DNA of 64,000 nt from Macropodus opercularis. Lineage: Eukaryota > Chordata > Actinopteri > Anabantiformes > Osphronemidae. The notes beneath the pieces are model-generated. The model was not told where the DNA came from. It saw nothing but the letters and a program-made list of their open reading frames with translations, and ran no database searches. Positions within the stretch are counted from its first letter, which is position 1. Each line of letters starts with the position of its first letter. Made by a program: the position numbers and the translations under genes. The stretch lies in NCBI GenBank assembly GCA_030770545.1, contig CM061109.1, positions 5,518,001 through 5,582,000 on the forward strand, written 5' to 3'. Below are positions 34,011-45,916 of this stretch, piece by piece.

Positions 34011-34532
34011 CCCTGGTACCAGATGGTACCAGATCATTTCCATGATGAAGTGTGGTCTGCTGACCGGCGCCTGAGTCCAGACTGATGGTTACAGCCGACA
34101 CCAGAGAAAAGTTCCACCTGCTCCACAGAAACAGGACTGGATTCCCGCCTGACATCCGGGACAGGAGGCAGACAGCGGACGCTCCATTCAGAGTGAGTCC
34201 AGTGTTCTGAAGCAACTATGTGTAGGTGAAGAATGTGTGTGTAGCTCTGTGAAATGGTTTAGTCACCTGACGCGTTCTGTAATTTCTTTAGTGGTCAGTG
34301 AATGTTACAGTGAAGTTACATCATCTCATATTACGAATACTGAAGTCTTACGTTGTGTAAATCATTAATGGGTTTAAGGAGAATGAACCACATGTGGAAA
34401 AAAAAGTTCAGCAAGATTGTGGCTTATGTTTTAAAAGTGTATTTTAGTTTGTCTTCATTTGTGGTCAACCTAGCTTGTATTTAGTTTGATTTGAGTAGAT
34501 TTTTTGTTTTAGAGCATTCATACATCTAGGGA

Positions 34533-34986
34533 TGTCCCATCTGAATAAAATGGGCGTATGACTGATATAATAACATCATAAACTTTGTGATGACTCCTTC
34601 AGTGTCCCGTGTGCATTGCTGATAAGCACACTACAGGGTACGTTGCTCGGAACGAATGTGTCATACAAACTACCTGGCTGAAGAGAGTCACCCAAAGTTA
34701 GAGTATGTGTGATAAGATCCAACCATACGATGAGATGGGAAGATCAGTGTGAGTGAAAACCCCTGTGTGAATGATAAGCCCATTGAAAGTTTAAGCACCG
34801 GCCCAAGTGAATCTACACAACCACAGGGAACAAAATGGGGAAGTTAGAAGCTTTACCAGGTTGGTGTGTTGGCCAAATGGAACATGCGTTTAGACAGCAG
34901 GTAGCATGCGAGGGGTGGCTAAACCATTGTGTTACAATATATAAGAAGCTCTGGTGTTAACATCCATCCAAGGTTTTTCCGCGACA
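34533..34986 (+). mobile_element. LTR-like block of inverted unit B (shortened)
   Basis: Ends TGTC...GACA, with TATA-like AATATATAAG near 34,937-34,946. It is followed after three bases by TGGTGTCAGAAGTTGGAC. The order LTR, short gap, primer-binding site, leader, GTGAGT donor matches a retroelement 5' end. Confidence 0.4.
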
Positions 34987-35617
34987 TCTTGGTGTCAGAA
35001 GTTGGACGGACAGTCTGCTGACTGACGCCTGAGTCCAGACTGAGGGTTACAGTCGACACAAGGGAAAGGTTCCTCTAAACAGAAAAAGGAGGACTGGATT
35101 CCCGCCTGATGTTCGGAACAGGAGGCGGACAGCGGATGCTCCGTTCACAGTGAGTAGAGTGTTATGAACCATCTTTTATATCACATACAAACTGCATTTA
35201 CATCACAGTATTTTACGATGAACGTCTAAACCTGTAACACTAACTCAGTGTTGAGGTGAGAGCCAACAACTCTTCTCTCTATGATGCTCAGGTTCCTGTT
35301 GAAGTCAGTTTGATCAATGCATGATGACAATGATGAACTGATGATCATTAGTTAACAGGGTTTAGACTGAAAATGCAGCTGTATAGAATAGATGCTTTGG
35401 GTATTAACAGATTACAGTAGTTCCCTGTAGGTTGGGGCAAAGCATTGATTTGAGCATAGCTTTAAAACTTCTGTTTCTATTTACATGTAACTTTGTGTTA
35501 ATCTTAGCTTGTATTTTGATTAATTTGATTTGTATTGCTTTTAGTTTTTAATATGAAAGCGTGATGGGCAGTATGTTCCAGCATTTGTCATAAGAAGAAG
35601 GTTTTTCCACGACATTT

Positions 35618-35635
35618 TGGTGTCAGAAGTGGGAT
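35618..35635 (+). other. Primer-binding site fully complementary to a tRNA-Leu 3' end
   Basis: TGGTGTCAGAAGTGGGAT is the exact complement of the last 18 bases of vertebrate tRNA-Leu(CAA) including CCA, as I remember that tRNA. It follows GACATTT, which could be the end of an LTR. In array monomers the corresponding site has two to three mismatches. Confidence 0.6.
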
Positions 35636-35640
35636 GGACA

Positions 35641-36330
35641 GTCAATTTACAGGATATGATTGTTTGTTTGTGTGATTGAAAGATTTACTGACCTGCTGAG
35701 ACAAATTTAATGAAGCTGTTCTTATTTAATCCTTACTAACAGAAACATTTCCTTTTTAACGTCAGCATGTTTCTTTGTGAACACATTTGTAAATATGCCT
35801 ATTCCTGTTCTGCTTAATCAGCACGATTTAGAAGATCGCTGAGTGAATCTCCACTGCACCGTAAAGTCACCACGAAGGACTTCTTCACTACACATCTGTA
35901 CAGTGCAACAGTGTCTCTGGTGACAAGGGGAGGGAAACCTAACGGTGCTAACGCAACTCCCCGCGACACCATGAGGACCAGTTGCTCGGGTGAAGTCCCA
36001 ACAAGCTGTCTGCCACTGCACCAGCACAGAGGACCGAGACGGGACAGCTGTTATGAATCGGCATCCGGGTTGGATCTGGCAGAAGCAGGTACTGACACAA
36101 CCACTGAGCAGTGTGAGAAATACCCTGTGTGTTGTAGAACTCAGTTCAAATATTCCATTTATATTCCTGTTACCCCTTTGGCTGTTGCTAAGGTTTTCCA
36201 CTGAGCCCTGAAGATCAAGACATGTATTTGTGTATTGGGTGTATTTTGTCATAACAGCAGTATTAGTCTTTACAATAATTTGGAGTAAACACGTCTGTGG
36301 AGATGGATGGATTCCATGTTTAAGCAGTGG
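35641..36330 (+). other. Sequence downstream of the exact primer-binding site; no recognised gene
   Basis: If the site at 35,618 is genuine this would be the internal start of the parent retroelement. The longest frame is 97 codons at 35,911-36,204; the opposite strand also has a 144-codon frame. I recognise no Gag motif in either, and both may be chance. Confidence 0.3.
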
Positions 36331-36693
36331 AAAGGTTTCATCTTGTCAGAAGTGACATCTTGAATAGTTTCACTAGTGTGATGGGTGGTTCGATTGACCC
36401 TGACATAGGAATGACTGTCGCTGACCGCAATGAAGAACGCTTGCTATGGACTGGAGGCCTGATGTACAGGACAGGAGGCGGACAGCAGATGCTCCATTCA
36501 GAGTGTTCTGAACCATCTATGTTTAGCTGGGGGAAATGTTTGAAATGTTTGGAAAATGTAAAATGTTTTTGTCGCAAGACGCATTCTGTACTTTCTCTAA
36601 TGGTGAGCGAAAGTTACATTGAAGTTACATGTAGAAATGACCCCTTGTAGGATATTCCAAGTCATAAAGTCTTGCCTTGCTATTCCCTGACTT

Positions 36694-38584
36694 TGTAATG
36701 ACTGCTTAAATCATCGACTGGATTTCCATTCTGATTGATTCCACCTCATGGAGGTGATGTGTGTGGTCTGAGGCGCTGTACTGTGCCCAGCATTGGTGTG
36801 TGGGAGGGGGTGCCTCCTGGTCCTCGGGGGCTGGTGTTGGGGATCATGGGATGGCCGCACGGGCCCTCTGTATTTGGGGGGTGATATCTGCGGTTGGCTG
36901 GCGCTTGGGGTTGGGGGAACAACCAGTTGGTGGGTCGGCACGTGGCTAGCTCTGGGGCCAGACCTCCCTGCTGGTGGGGGGGGGCTGGGTTGTGGACCTG
37001 GGTGCCCAGTGTCTGTGGGGTTCCCTGGTGGGGGCCTGCCTGCTCCTGGGGGGTGCTCCTTCCCCTGGGGCGTCTTCGTGGGGGCAGGGTGTTGCCGTCT
37101 TTTGCGATCGGGCTCTTTTGGATGCTGCGGGGGCGATAGCGATGGCGCATGATGGGATCAATGGGGAGGTTTGTCTGGGCTCTGGTTCCCTTTGGCCCCT
37201 GGGCTGGGTTCGGACCCCCTACACAGCTACACAGTGTGTGTATATCTAGGGGGGTGCGGGTTTATGGGCCTGTGTGTGTGTTAGTGGATATATGCAGATG
37301 CATATGGGCCTGGATGTGTGTTATGTAAGAAATTGCGATTTTGAGTGAATGACCTCACGGGGTGAGCATGAGTATGCGTGAGGGAGAGAATGTGTATGTG
37401 AGAGAGAGGAGCTAGTGTGGCCCTGACTGCGCTACCTGTGATGCTCCGGGCAGCGCAACCGTGGCCCTCGGGTCAGGTCTGTCTGTCCCTGTCTGGGGGC
37501 GGTGAGATAGGATGCTGAGCTAGTCTGGGACCTGGCTCTGCTGACCTTGATGCCTTATGCCCCAGCTACATTTTACACCCGTTCACCTAGGTTTATGAGG
37601 GGCTTTCCCCATACGGGGGGACTGGCTCTCTAATAGCAGCCTCAACCACCGTCCCTCCCGGAACAGAATGCCCCACACCAAGCTGGCTGGCAGGGTAATG
37701 GGGTCCTGTCTTCCTGCTCCCTGCTCCACCTCAGGTGGGGGCGGGGGAGGTGCCAAGGGACCACGCAGGTACCGGGCCGGAGACCGACTCTCCTCATGAA
37801 TGGGTACCCGTGTATGGTGTGGGTGTGAGTGTGTATAGTATCACGTATGGATGGGTAGGTTTTGTGGTGAATGTATGTGGCAGTATGTGTATGGGTGTAC
37901 GTATGTTAGTGGTGCGGCTGATGTTTGTGTGGCCCGTTCCTGGCTCGGGCTGCAGGATCCTGCTGCCTGGGCAGCCTCTTTTGCTGACTCCCTCCAATGC
38001 CTGCCTAGTGCTGCAAGCCCACCGTGGCGCTGGGGGTGGTGTCTGGCCGTTGGGGGGGCTCTGCTCCGTCCCTGGGGGGGAGGCAAACTGGGGGTGGGTC
38101 CCCCTCGTGGCGCCTGGGGTCCTTGCCTATGGGGTACTTTGCAGGCCTTTGGTGCACGGGTTCCGCTCTCTGGGACTGACCCTTCCAGTGGTGGGGGGGG
38201 TCTGCTACTAATAGTCATTGTATGGTTATTATTATTATTGCGGTTGTTGTTATTGTAGTTGTTGCTGCTTGTCATGGTATTATCATTATTATCATACCTA
38301 CCAGGACTGTTATTAATCAATTTCATCACTACTACTTATTTAAATTCTCTCAATCAATGTTAGTTATACTCTGTTGGTTGTACTATGTATTTCGTTCTCT
38401 GTGTTTCTTCTTCTCCCCCCAACCCCCACCCACCACCCTTTCACCCCCAGATCTTCAAAGAGGGGTTCATAGTTTATGTATCTCTTTTGAAAAAGCAAAA
38501 CTGCCCCTCACAATACAGCATCCAGCAGATACATGCTGGATGCTAAACTGCTGGACAGGACAAAAGAAAAAACAAAAAAGAACG
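36694..38584 (+). mobile_element. G-rich LINE-like insertion with 18-bp target duplication
   Basis: CTTGCTATTCCCTGACTT (36,676-36,693) and CTTGCTATTCACTGACTT (38,585-38,602) differ by one base and flank the insert. The 3' end is A-rich (AAAAGAAAAAACAAAAAAG), as expected for target-primed reverse transcription. The body is strongly G-rich on the plus strand (36,800-38,210), then has ATT-rich and C-rich stretches. It resembles untranslated parts of fish LINEs and has no reverse transcriptase, so it is non-autonomous or internally deleted. Long frames on both strands here reflect base skew, not genes. Confidence 0.65.
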
Positions 38585-38696
38585 CTTGCTATTCACTGAC
38601 TTAGAAACTTAAAAATAGTTTGTCTTCATTTGTGGTAAACCTAGCTTGTATTTAGTTTTGATTTTTTGTTTTTTCGAGCATTCATACATCTAGGGA

Positions 38697-39267
38697 TGTC
38701 CCACTTGAATAAAATGGGCGTATGACTGATATAATAACATCATAAGCTTTGCGATGACTCCTTCAGTGTCCCGTGTGCATTGCTGATAAGCACACTACAG
38801 GGTACGTTGCTCGGAACGAATGTGTCATACAAACTACCTGGCTGAAGAGAGTCACCCAAAGTTAGAGTATGTGTGATAAGATCCAACCATACGATGAGAT
38901 GGGAAGATCAGTGTGAGTGAAAACCCCTGTGTGAATGATAAGCCCATTGAAAGTTTAAGCACCGGCCCAAGTGAATCTACACAACCACAGGGAACAAAAT
39001 GGGGAAGTTAGAAGCTTTACCAGGTTGGTGTGTTGGCCAAATGGAACATGCGTTTAGACAGCAGGTAGCATGCGAGGGGTGGCTAAACCATTATTTTACA
39101 ATATATAAGAAGCTCTGGTGTTAACATCCATCAGAAGACAGTGGTTCGCTGTAGGATGTCTTCCTCATGCCAGCACGTACTAAACGTTGAGCTGGTTCAA
39201 TACACCAACATGCTCCTCTAGTTTTCTCAGTATGTTCCAGCATTTGAAGAAGGTTTTTCCACCAACA
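38697..39267 (+). mobile_element. LTR-like block of inverted unit B (full length)
   Basis: Starts TGTCCCAC and ends at ACCAACA (ACGACA in other copies), 571 bases. A TATA-like ATATATAAG lies near 39,102-39,110. TGGTGTCAGAAGTTGGAC follows at 39,271. The block sits between two leader-like half-units that otherwise align with each other. Confidence 0.4.
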
Positions 39268-40015
39268 TCTTGGTGTCAGAAGTTGGACGGACAGTCTGCC
39301 GACTGACGCCTGAGTCCAGACTGAGGGTTACAGCCGACACAAGGGAAAGGTTCCTCTAAACAGAAAAAGGAGGACTGGATTCCTGCCTGATGTTCGGGAC
39401 AGGAGGCGGACAGCGGATGCTCCGTTCACAGTGAGTACAGTGTTATGAACCATCTTATGAACCATCATTTACATCACAGTAACACCTGTAACACTAACTC
39501 AGTGTTGAGGCGAGAGCCAACAACTCTCCTCTCTGAAGTCAGTTTGATCAATGCATGATGACAATGATGAACTGATGATCATTAGTTAACAGGGTTTAGA
39601 CTGAAAATGCAGCTGTATAGAATAAATGCTTTGGGTATTAACAGATTACAGTAGTTCCCTGTAGGTTAGGGCAAAGCATTGATTTGGGCATAGCTTTAAA
39701 ACTTTGTCTACTGTGTCTACTTACATGTAAGTTTGTGTTAATCTTAGCTTGTATTTTGATTAATTTGATTTATATTGGTTTTATTTTGTAGTATAAAAGT
39801 GTGATGGACAGTCTGATGACCGGCGCCTGAGTCCAGACTGATGGTTACAGCCGACACCAGGGAAAAGTTCCACCTGCTCCACAGAAACAGGACTGGATTC
39901 CCGCCTGACATCCGGGACAGGAGGCAGACAGCGGACGCTCCATTCAGAGTGAGTCCAGTGTTCTGAAGCAACTATGTGTAGGTGAAGAATGTGTGTGTAG
40001 CTCTGTGAAATGGTT

Positions 40016-40990
40016 TAGTCACGTGACATGATCCACCCACACCCTGTGGCCGCGTTGGTCAGATGGACACATGTCAGGGATGTGTCCGGCGTTATGTTAG
40101 TGGTTTGTTTCTCCTGAAGGATGTTGCTCCTGAAGTTTCTGGGATGAATCTTTAAAATATGACAGTTGGAATGTCCTCACACAACCACCGTCCGTCAGTC
40201 CTATTGGTGCAGTTTACATCTAATCAAATCAGTGTTTAGGTTTTTTTTCCTTGTTTTCTCTGTATCCTGTCTCTAACGTCAATCTGATGTCAAAGTGTGA
40301 TAATTACTTAATTGTCTTAATCTTGGTAATACTTGCCATAAACAAATGACCTATAGGAGCTGCACTGTGTAGGTCTGTATTTATGTTCAGACTCGTTAAT
40401 GTGATTCAGATCTTGTTGCACGTCTCCTTGTAGCTTAAACCCAGAGCTGCTTTTGTTGTTACATATCATACTGTTAGATATTATGTAAATCACCCTGTAA
40501 ACCATGATCTGCATTTATGCTCCAGTAAAAGTAAAAGTAAACTTTGAGTCCACTTCGACGGTTCGTTTTTCTGTGACAGAAGGTAAATCCTGTGTGTGGA
40601 ACGTGGCCATGCAGGTCCTGTTCCGTTCATGGCTTCACTGAGGTCGTCTCCTTTCTCTTTCCTTCTGTATCACGCCATTCAGTGACAGTGATAGATGCCA
40701 GACTCCTCCAGCGTGTCCTACGTCTTCCTCAGGGCCTCTTCACGGCGCCACAGGCCCACAACACTTCACCATGGAGGCGTCCAGGAGGCGTCTGACATAG
40801 ATGCCAGACTCCTCTCGGTGTGAAGGAGCAGTGGCTGTAGTCACAAATCTCCCAGTAGACAGTGACACAGGTAAGACATTTAATAGCTGACATCAAATGT
40901 TCATTTTAGATTAAAGTTACTATTGATTGGGATCAGTTGAACCAGAGACGTTTGTTGTTGATGGACGTCTTGAGAACGTCATCTCCCCCG
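40016..40990. other. No recognised gene; small unit-A-like fragment
   Basis: Bases about 40,860-40,900 resemble the minus-strand cassette of unit A, ending CACAG-GTAAGACATTT. The stretch at 40,590-40,800 has an open frame of 67 codons without recognisable motifs and contains a short internal duplication (GATGCCAGACTCCTC at 40,694 and 40,801). Confidence 0.35.
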
Positions 40991-41290
40991 ACCTGCACAG
41001 AGCAGGCCTCCTCCTTGAACCGCCACCTTATCGTGGTGGAGGAGTTTGTGTGCCTGAATGATCCTGGGAGCTATGTTGTCGGGGGCTAAATGCCCCTGGT
41101 AGGGTCTCCCAAGGCAAACAGGTCCTGGGTGACAGGCCAGACTAAGAGCGGTTCAGAGGGATGGCGGACACATTCAGGGTGGTGTATGCCTACGGCTCAC
41201 CAGGCCGTCACCGGTGTTGTTCGAGCTGTGATGGTCACGGTGTGGGAGGTTCTTGGGTGGAGTTGTACAGGCACACTGTAAGTGGCAGGT
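40991..41290 (+). mobile_element. Fish LINE fragment, 5' part
   Basis: CTTGAACCGCCACCTTATCG, CCTGGGAGCTATGTTGTC and GGTAGGGTCTCCCAAGGCAA are landmarks of a very common fish non-LTR element as I recall it. The fragment stops near 41,290. Bases 41,290-41,820 have nothing I recognise. Confidence 0.6.
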
Positions 41291-41820
41291 CAGTGGTGTC
41301 TTACAAACCTCTCCTTTGTTTGGAAGATACACGTTAAATTCCAACATTTAGCTTAGCTGGGTATTTATCTGTTCAGCTTCCAAACTCCAAATTCGCCTTT
41401 TTTCCAGGTGTTATTTAGAGTCTGAGATGCAACTTAGTATGACGCACCTTTGTTTGATACCACCCGTCTGGGTGGGTTCTGACATGAGGGCGTGTCTTCA
41501 GTTGTGTCTGAGAATCAAATGTAAATACCTGGAATGAAACGCAAATCCAAACACGACCTGGTGACTTTGACACGGCACTAATTTGACTGAATTGGATGTA
41601 TTGGCCACCTGACAGTTGCAGTGCTGTGCTGACTTCTCTGCCTGGGCACCTGTTCACACCCTGATCTGAGCTCGAGCACCACGTGGCAAACCTACAGTTT
41701 CCCAAATGGACAATCTAGTGAAAAGAGGGACTGAGCTGTCAATTTATCGCCATCTGGTGGTGAGTTGGATCCACTGATGGAGGTAGAAGCCGGACAGTCT
41801 CAGTAGACCCGTAGGGTCTG

Positions 41821-42880
41821 GTGGCAGTGTCTAGCTGAAGCATCCGTCAGAGGGGTCTTCAGCTCCCACCTCCGGGAGAGCTTTTACCAGATCAGAGGGA
41901 GGTTCCACCTCCATTGTCCACGCAATTGCCCGAAGCTGTGGCGACAAGGTCTCCGGCATCGGGGGCCAAGCGTGCTGCAGCCCGAGCAGGTGTGGGGGCA
42001 AAAACTCTGACCTGGGAAGAGCTCGGGGAGGCCATGGAGGAGGACTGTTGGTCGGCCTCAAAGACATTCTGGCAAACCGTTTGGCACCTCAGAAGGGGAA
42101 AGAGGTTCTTCACCAAGGCTGTTTACAGAGGAGGTGGGGAGCTGCTGACCTTGACTGGGGCTGTCATCTCACGGTGGAAGGAATACTCTGAGAATCTGGC
42201 CAGTGGTCGAACCTCAGATTCTGGAGGGATAATCTGGTTTTTGCCCGAGCCGTGGAACGCTGGACCAGCTCTATACAGATGATGCTGGTTCGCATTACCG
42301 ACAGTAAGTCAGACCTGTTCCACTCGCACTGGGGCGGTTTGCAGCCGAGTGTGAAGCGGCTGGGGTGAGAATCAGTCCCCAGAGTTTGAGGCCGTGGTTC
42401 TCGACCGGAAAAGGGTGACGTGTCCTCTCGGTTGGGGCAGAGTTCCTGCCTCAAGTGGAGGAGCCAAGTATGTTGCGGTCTTGTTCACGAGTGCTTCCAC
42501 CTATGGTCGTTACCTGAGGTCATGACCGAAAGATCAGGCCGCCGGTCCTTCACATCGAGAGGAGCCAGTTGTAGAAGCTTGTGCATCTGTTTTGGATGCC
42601 TCCTGGGTTCCTTCCAGGTCAGGTGTTCCAGGGCGGTCCTGCTGGAAGAGGCCCCGGGGAAGACCCAGGCAGGAGAGAGCATGTCTCGCCTGGCCTGGGA
42701 ACAGCCTCGGGGCCTCAACCGGGTGATCTGGAAATGTCCGTTGCGGGGGGCTAGGGTTCGCTGCGGTGGTGAGCAACACAGGGGATGGCCAGGGGGGCCG
42801 ACACCCTGAACGTGTTCGCAGCCTGCAAACCCAGGGGACAACCTGAGGCAGGCACAGACACGATTGTTTGACGTCGAAGC
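41821..42880 (+). pseudogene. Fish LINE reverse transcriptase ORF remnant
   Basis: The frame 41,914-42,282 encodes SASKTFWQTVWHLRRGKRFF and SRWKEYSENL, matching the stretch ahead of the reverse transcriptase core in a widespread fish LINE (I/Nimb- or L2-like). Later pieces read FAAECEAAGVRIS near 42,340-42,375 and a diagnostic 3' stretch with GAGGCCCCGGGGAAGACCC near 42,648. The catalytic core between them is missing. Large antisense frames, such as 42,485-43,141, are shadows of this. Confidence 0.65.
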
Positions 42881-42898
42881 TGCTGTGAGCAGCCAAAT

Positions 42899-43140
42899 TG
42901 AACTACAGTGGGATTTACGTGCCTTAGGAGACAGGAGTCGTCCACCAGTCGTAGGATTGGCGGTTCGATTCCTGGCTCCTCTGGACTTGTGTTGATGTGT
43001 CCTTGGGCAAGACACTGAACATTTTCCCCAGTGTATGAAAGTCCATAAAAGTGCTAAGCCCAAACTGAGACACCAGCACTTATGATCAGCTTTGGAAGGC
43101 TGGTTCGCCCATGACGGGTAGGATCCGGGAGGCACAGTCA
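42899..43140 (+). repeat. Teleost dispersed repeat with a Pol III B-box-like motif
   Basis: GGTTCGATTCC at 42,962-42,972 matches a tRNA B box, and TGTCCTTGGGCAAGACACTG (about 42,999-43,018) is a hallmark of a common fish short repeat. No matching A box was found, so the copy is probably truncated. Confidence 0.5.
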
Positions 43141-43149
43141 CGATAACCT

Positions 43150-43262
43150 GCTAAATTCCACCCATCCCCGGTCGAGGCAGACGACCGTCCACCCTGAGCC
43201 TGGTTCTGCTGGAGGTTTCTTCCTTAAGAGGGAGTTTTTCCTCCCCACCGTCGCCTAGTGCT
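43150..43262 (+). repeat. Teleost dispersed repeat fragment
   Basis: CCCCGGTCGAGGCAGACGAC, GAGCCTGGTTCTGCTGGAGG and GTCGCCTAGTGCTTGCTCAG in order mark the same family as the 3' part of the repeat at 4,660-4,770. Confidence 0.65.
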
Positions 43263-45800
43263 TGCTCAGGGACCGGTGATCAATAAATTAAAACAACTAC
43301 ACTGTTTCAATGGCCCTTCTTATTCTTTTCTTGATTTGTATCTTAAATGTTCAAACGCTTCACTCAGTTCTTAAATCAATTCATCTTTAATTCAGTTTTA
43401 TTTAATATGTCAGTTGGTTCTATAGGTTAGATGTTGATTCACAGCTACACAGTGAAATGCAGTGGAACAGAATGTAGAATTTTGACACCTTGTGACTTTT
43501 GCAAACATAAACCACAGTTGTTTATTTTGTGCATGAACAAGTTATGAAACAGAAAAAGTAAATTTTACTTGTAAAAAACAATCCTGCAAAAAGCAAACGG
43601 TGCATTTTCATGGTTCACTTACAACAAATGTGCGTCTCTGTCTTCTTTGCAATGATCTGGCACCGGTTTGTTTGCGTCTACCAGGGCTACGTGTGATGTC
43701 ATCAATGCCACACAGTGAAGACTGAACAGAAACATTCACGTACTGTGTCTAATCCAGTTTAAACTCACATGTTCTGGTCTCAATTGAGCATCGGTGACGT
43801 TTGGATCGTTAGAGCTGTTACAGGAAACCGGACCTGGTTTAAACTGTTGTCTGCAAAGGTTTCTGCAAATGGCTGCAGCCTGAATTTAGCTTTAAAAATC
43901 TTTTGTTTACAAATACAAGTACAAATACTGTCGATGCTTTCAGGTCGACTGGAGAATCTAAATTCCTCGTAGGTGAGTGTTTGTCTCCACATGTGGCTCC
44001 ATTGACAGCTGGGAGAGGCTCCAGGACAAAGAGCTAAAACTGATGAGAAGGAGAGACAGCGGCTTAACAGACAGTTCTTGTAGTGACCTGGGTCGTTAGA
44101 ATTGTTAGTAGTTATTCCAGAGGTTTTCTGTTGCAGAGGATGAATCATCAGACTGAACTTTCCTGGACTAAGAAGAACCTACATCTGAGCTGTGATGTGC
44201 TCGATGACGTGTGATAGTGAACAGAGTCTGTACTAAAGAACGTTTCTGAAACGCTGAGGGTTCAAGCATGAAGGATTATTAAACCACGATTTTATAGAAA
44301 CCAAATATTTGTGTCTCATCACCATGAAGTAGTGAATAGATAAATCAGCAGATGTTGTTCTTCTTTATCAACGCAGAGAAGTTCAGGTTAGACTCAAAGT
44401 TCTTTTTACTTCTTTAAACTTGACTCGTTCAAACTACAAATGACCATTTCAGAAACCGTTGAACCTTTATTTAGATGTATTTTCATACTTAATAGTTGCT
44501 GTTATTCAAATGTTTCATCATACATGTTTTAATGATAAACACATTTTCTGTCAAGTCACATCTGGTAATATCAGAACTATACACTGTGTCTCTCAAATTC
44601 ATTGGAACAAGTTACATTTTCAAACCTTTCCTCTCTTATCAGGTACGTTTACAATGTTTCAGTTCACTGTTTCACAAGGAGGCAAACACTGAGCTGTTTA
44701 CATCTCTACTACAGGATTCTGTTCCCATCATTTTCTTTTAATTTGAATGCCTCTGTAGACAGTTTGTTTTATTTTATTTCCTGGTGGTGACATGTGAAGA
44801 CCTCACTGCTCAACTACAGTATTTATTGCCATTGAGCATCGACCACAGCCTCACAGGAGTTTGTGGCGTCGTGGGGAGTTTCTACTGTTCCTCTCTTACT
44901 GTGAGAATCAGAAGCAGATCTACTGCACGTAGCACAGAGGGAAACCTTCAAGGCCTCGATTTCTCCCTGGTTCAGCACCTTTAAAGCAGATCGATGAGTC
45001 CACCTAAAGGAGCATGAGGCCCAGCCTGGACCCAGCAGCAGGTCTCTCTCTCTATTGAACGTCCATCGCAGTAGTAGAGCCTTTGCTGCTGATCTTGCTT
45101 CAACCCTCTGCACACATATCACACCCACCTCCCATTTGTCCACTGAGCACTGGTTCAGGTTCCACTCTGGTCAAGGTTAAGTGATTGGGTCTGGCCCAGA
45201 CGGTGCAGCCTTAACAGCTCAGGCATGATTTCAACTCAATGAATTACAGAGCAAAACAAACTGGAGCCTCTGGAGCACAAGCAAACGCATCAGCACTTCA
45301 CAGGACGCAGAAAAGGAAAGAATCACTCCAACATAACCCAACACAACCTCCACTGACTCAGTGCTTGGAGATGAGATGAGAAATAGAAAAGGCTGCTTTA
45401 AGATTCTTTGCCTTTATTTTAAATTAAGCACAAAGGAATGTATTTGTTTCACAGTTTCATAAGTAAACTTAAATCTATTTTGTCTTGTCACCATGAACTA
45501 TAGGTTTTACTTTAACTGTTAAACTAGAAAAGAACATCAAGACTCACTGAGCTGATCAAATCCAAACGTCTTTGTTTTACTTTACTAAGTGATTTACTGA
45601 TGTTCCTTTTAAAGTGGAAGTTTACGGTTGAAGGAAAATCTGAAATTTGAAATTGGTGCAATTTGTTTAGTGCGACTTGTTAAATATTTCTTAATGTCCA
45701 AGATTCTATATCTTTCTTTTATGTTGTTTTGTGTAAAAAAACATTTGAAAGTTCTCTGAAGAAACAACATCATCCTCTAAGAAGGAAATGTTTGATGTGA
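43263..45800. other. Mostly unrecognised; contains a decayed unit-A-like stretch
   Basis: Bases about 43,600-43,790 resemble unit A in plus orientation (CTCTGTCTTC, GGCACCGGTTTG, ACGTGTGATGTCATCAATGC). They keep the ancestral segment with AAACTCACATGTTCTGG that copies 1 and 2 lost. The remainder has only short frames and no feature I can name. Confidence 0.4.
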
Positions 45801-45916
45801 CATGTTTTAACTGTGATGTTTGACAGAAATATTAGAGCTTTGTCCAAGTTTACTAGTTATGAAACAGAAATCCGTCATCCACCCACCAACCATCCCTCAC
45901 CAGCAACAGCCATACG

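Larger units (their letters stand above)
34045..35640 (-). repeat. Unit B, inverted copy 1
   Basis: It reads as the reverse complement of array monomers. It contains an LTR-like block (34,533-34,986, lacking about 115 bases of the standard block), a primer-binding-site-like sequence at 34,990-35,007, both leader-like cores, and at its right end a diverged third junction with an exact tRNA-Leu primer-binding site at 35,618-35,635. Confidence 0.9.
36331..40015 (-). repeat. Unit B, inverted copy 2, split by a LINE-like insertion
   Basis: Bases 36,331-36,693 are a diverged B segment and 38,603-40,015 a well-kept one. The latter includes the LTR-like block 38,697-39,267, the primer-binding-like site 39,271-39,288 and both cores. 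It carries the CCACCAACA variant shared with the left cluster, not the CCACGACA of the right array. Confidence 0.85.

Noticed and set aside
36746..38329. Several long Gly/Pro/His-rich frames on both strands
   Set aside because: They arise from the extreme G/C skew of the LINE-like insertion, which lacks stop codons by composition.
42485..43141. 218-codon minus-strand open frame and overlapping frames
   Set aside because: Antisense to the LINE reverse transcriptase remnant and a short repeat. Composition follows the GC-rich LINE sequence.
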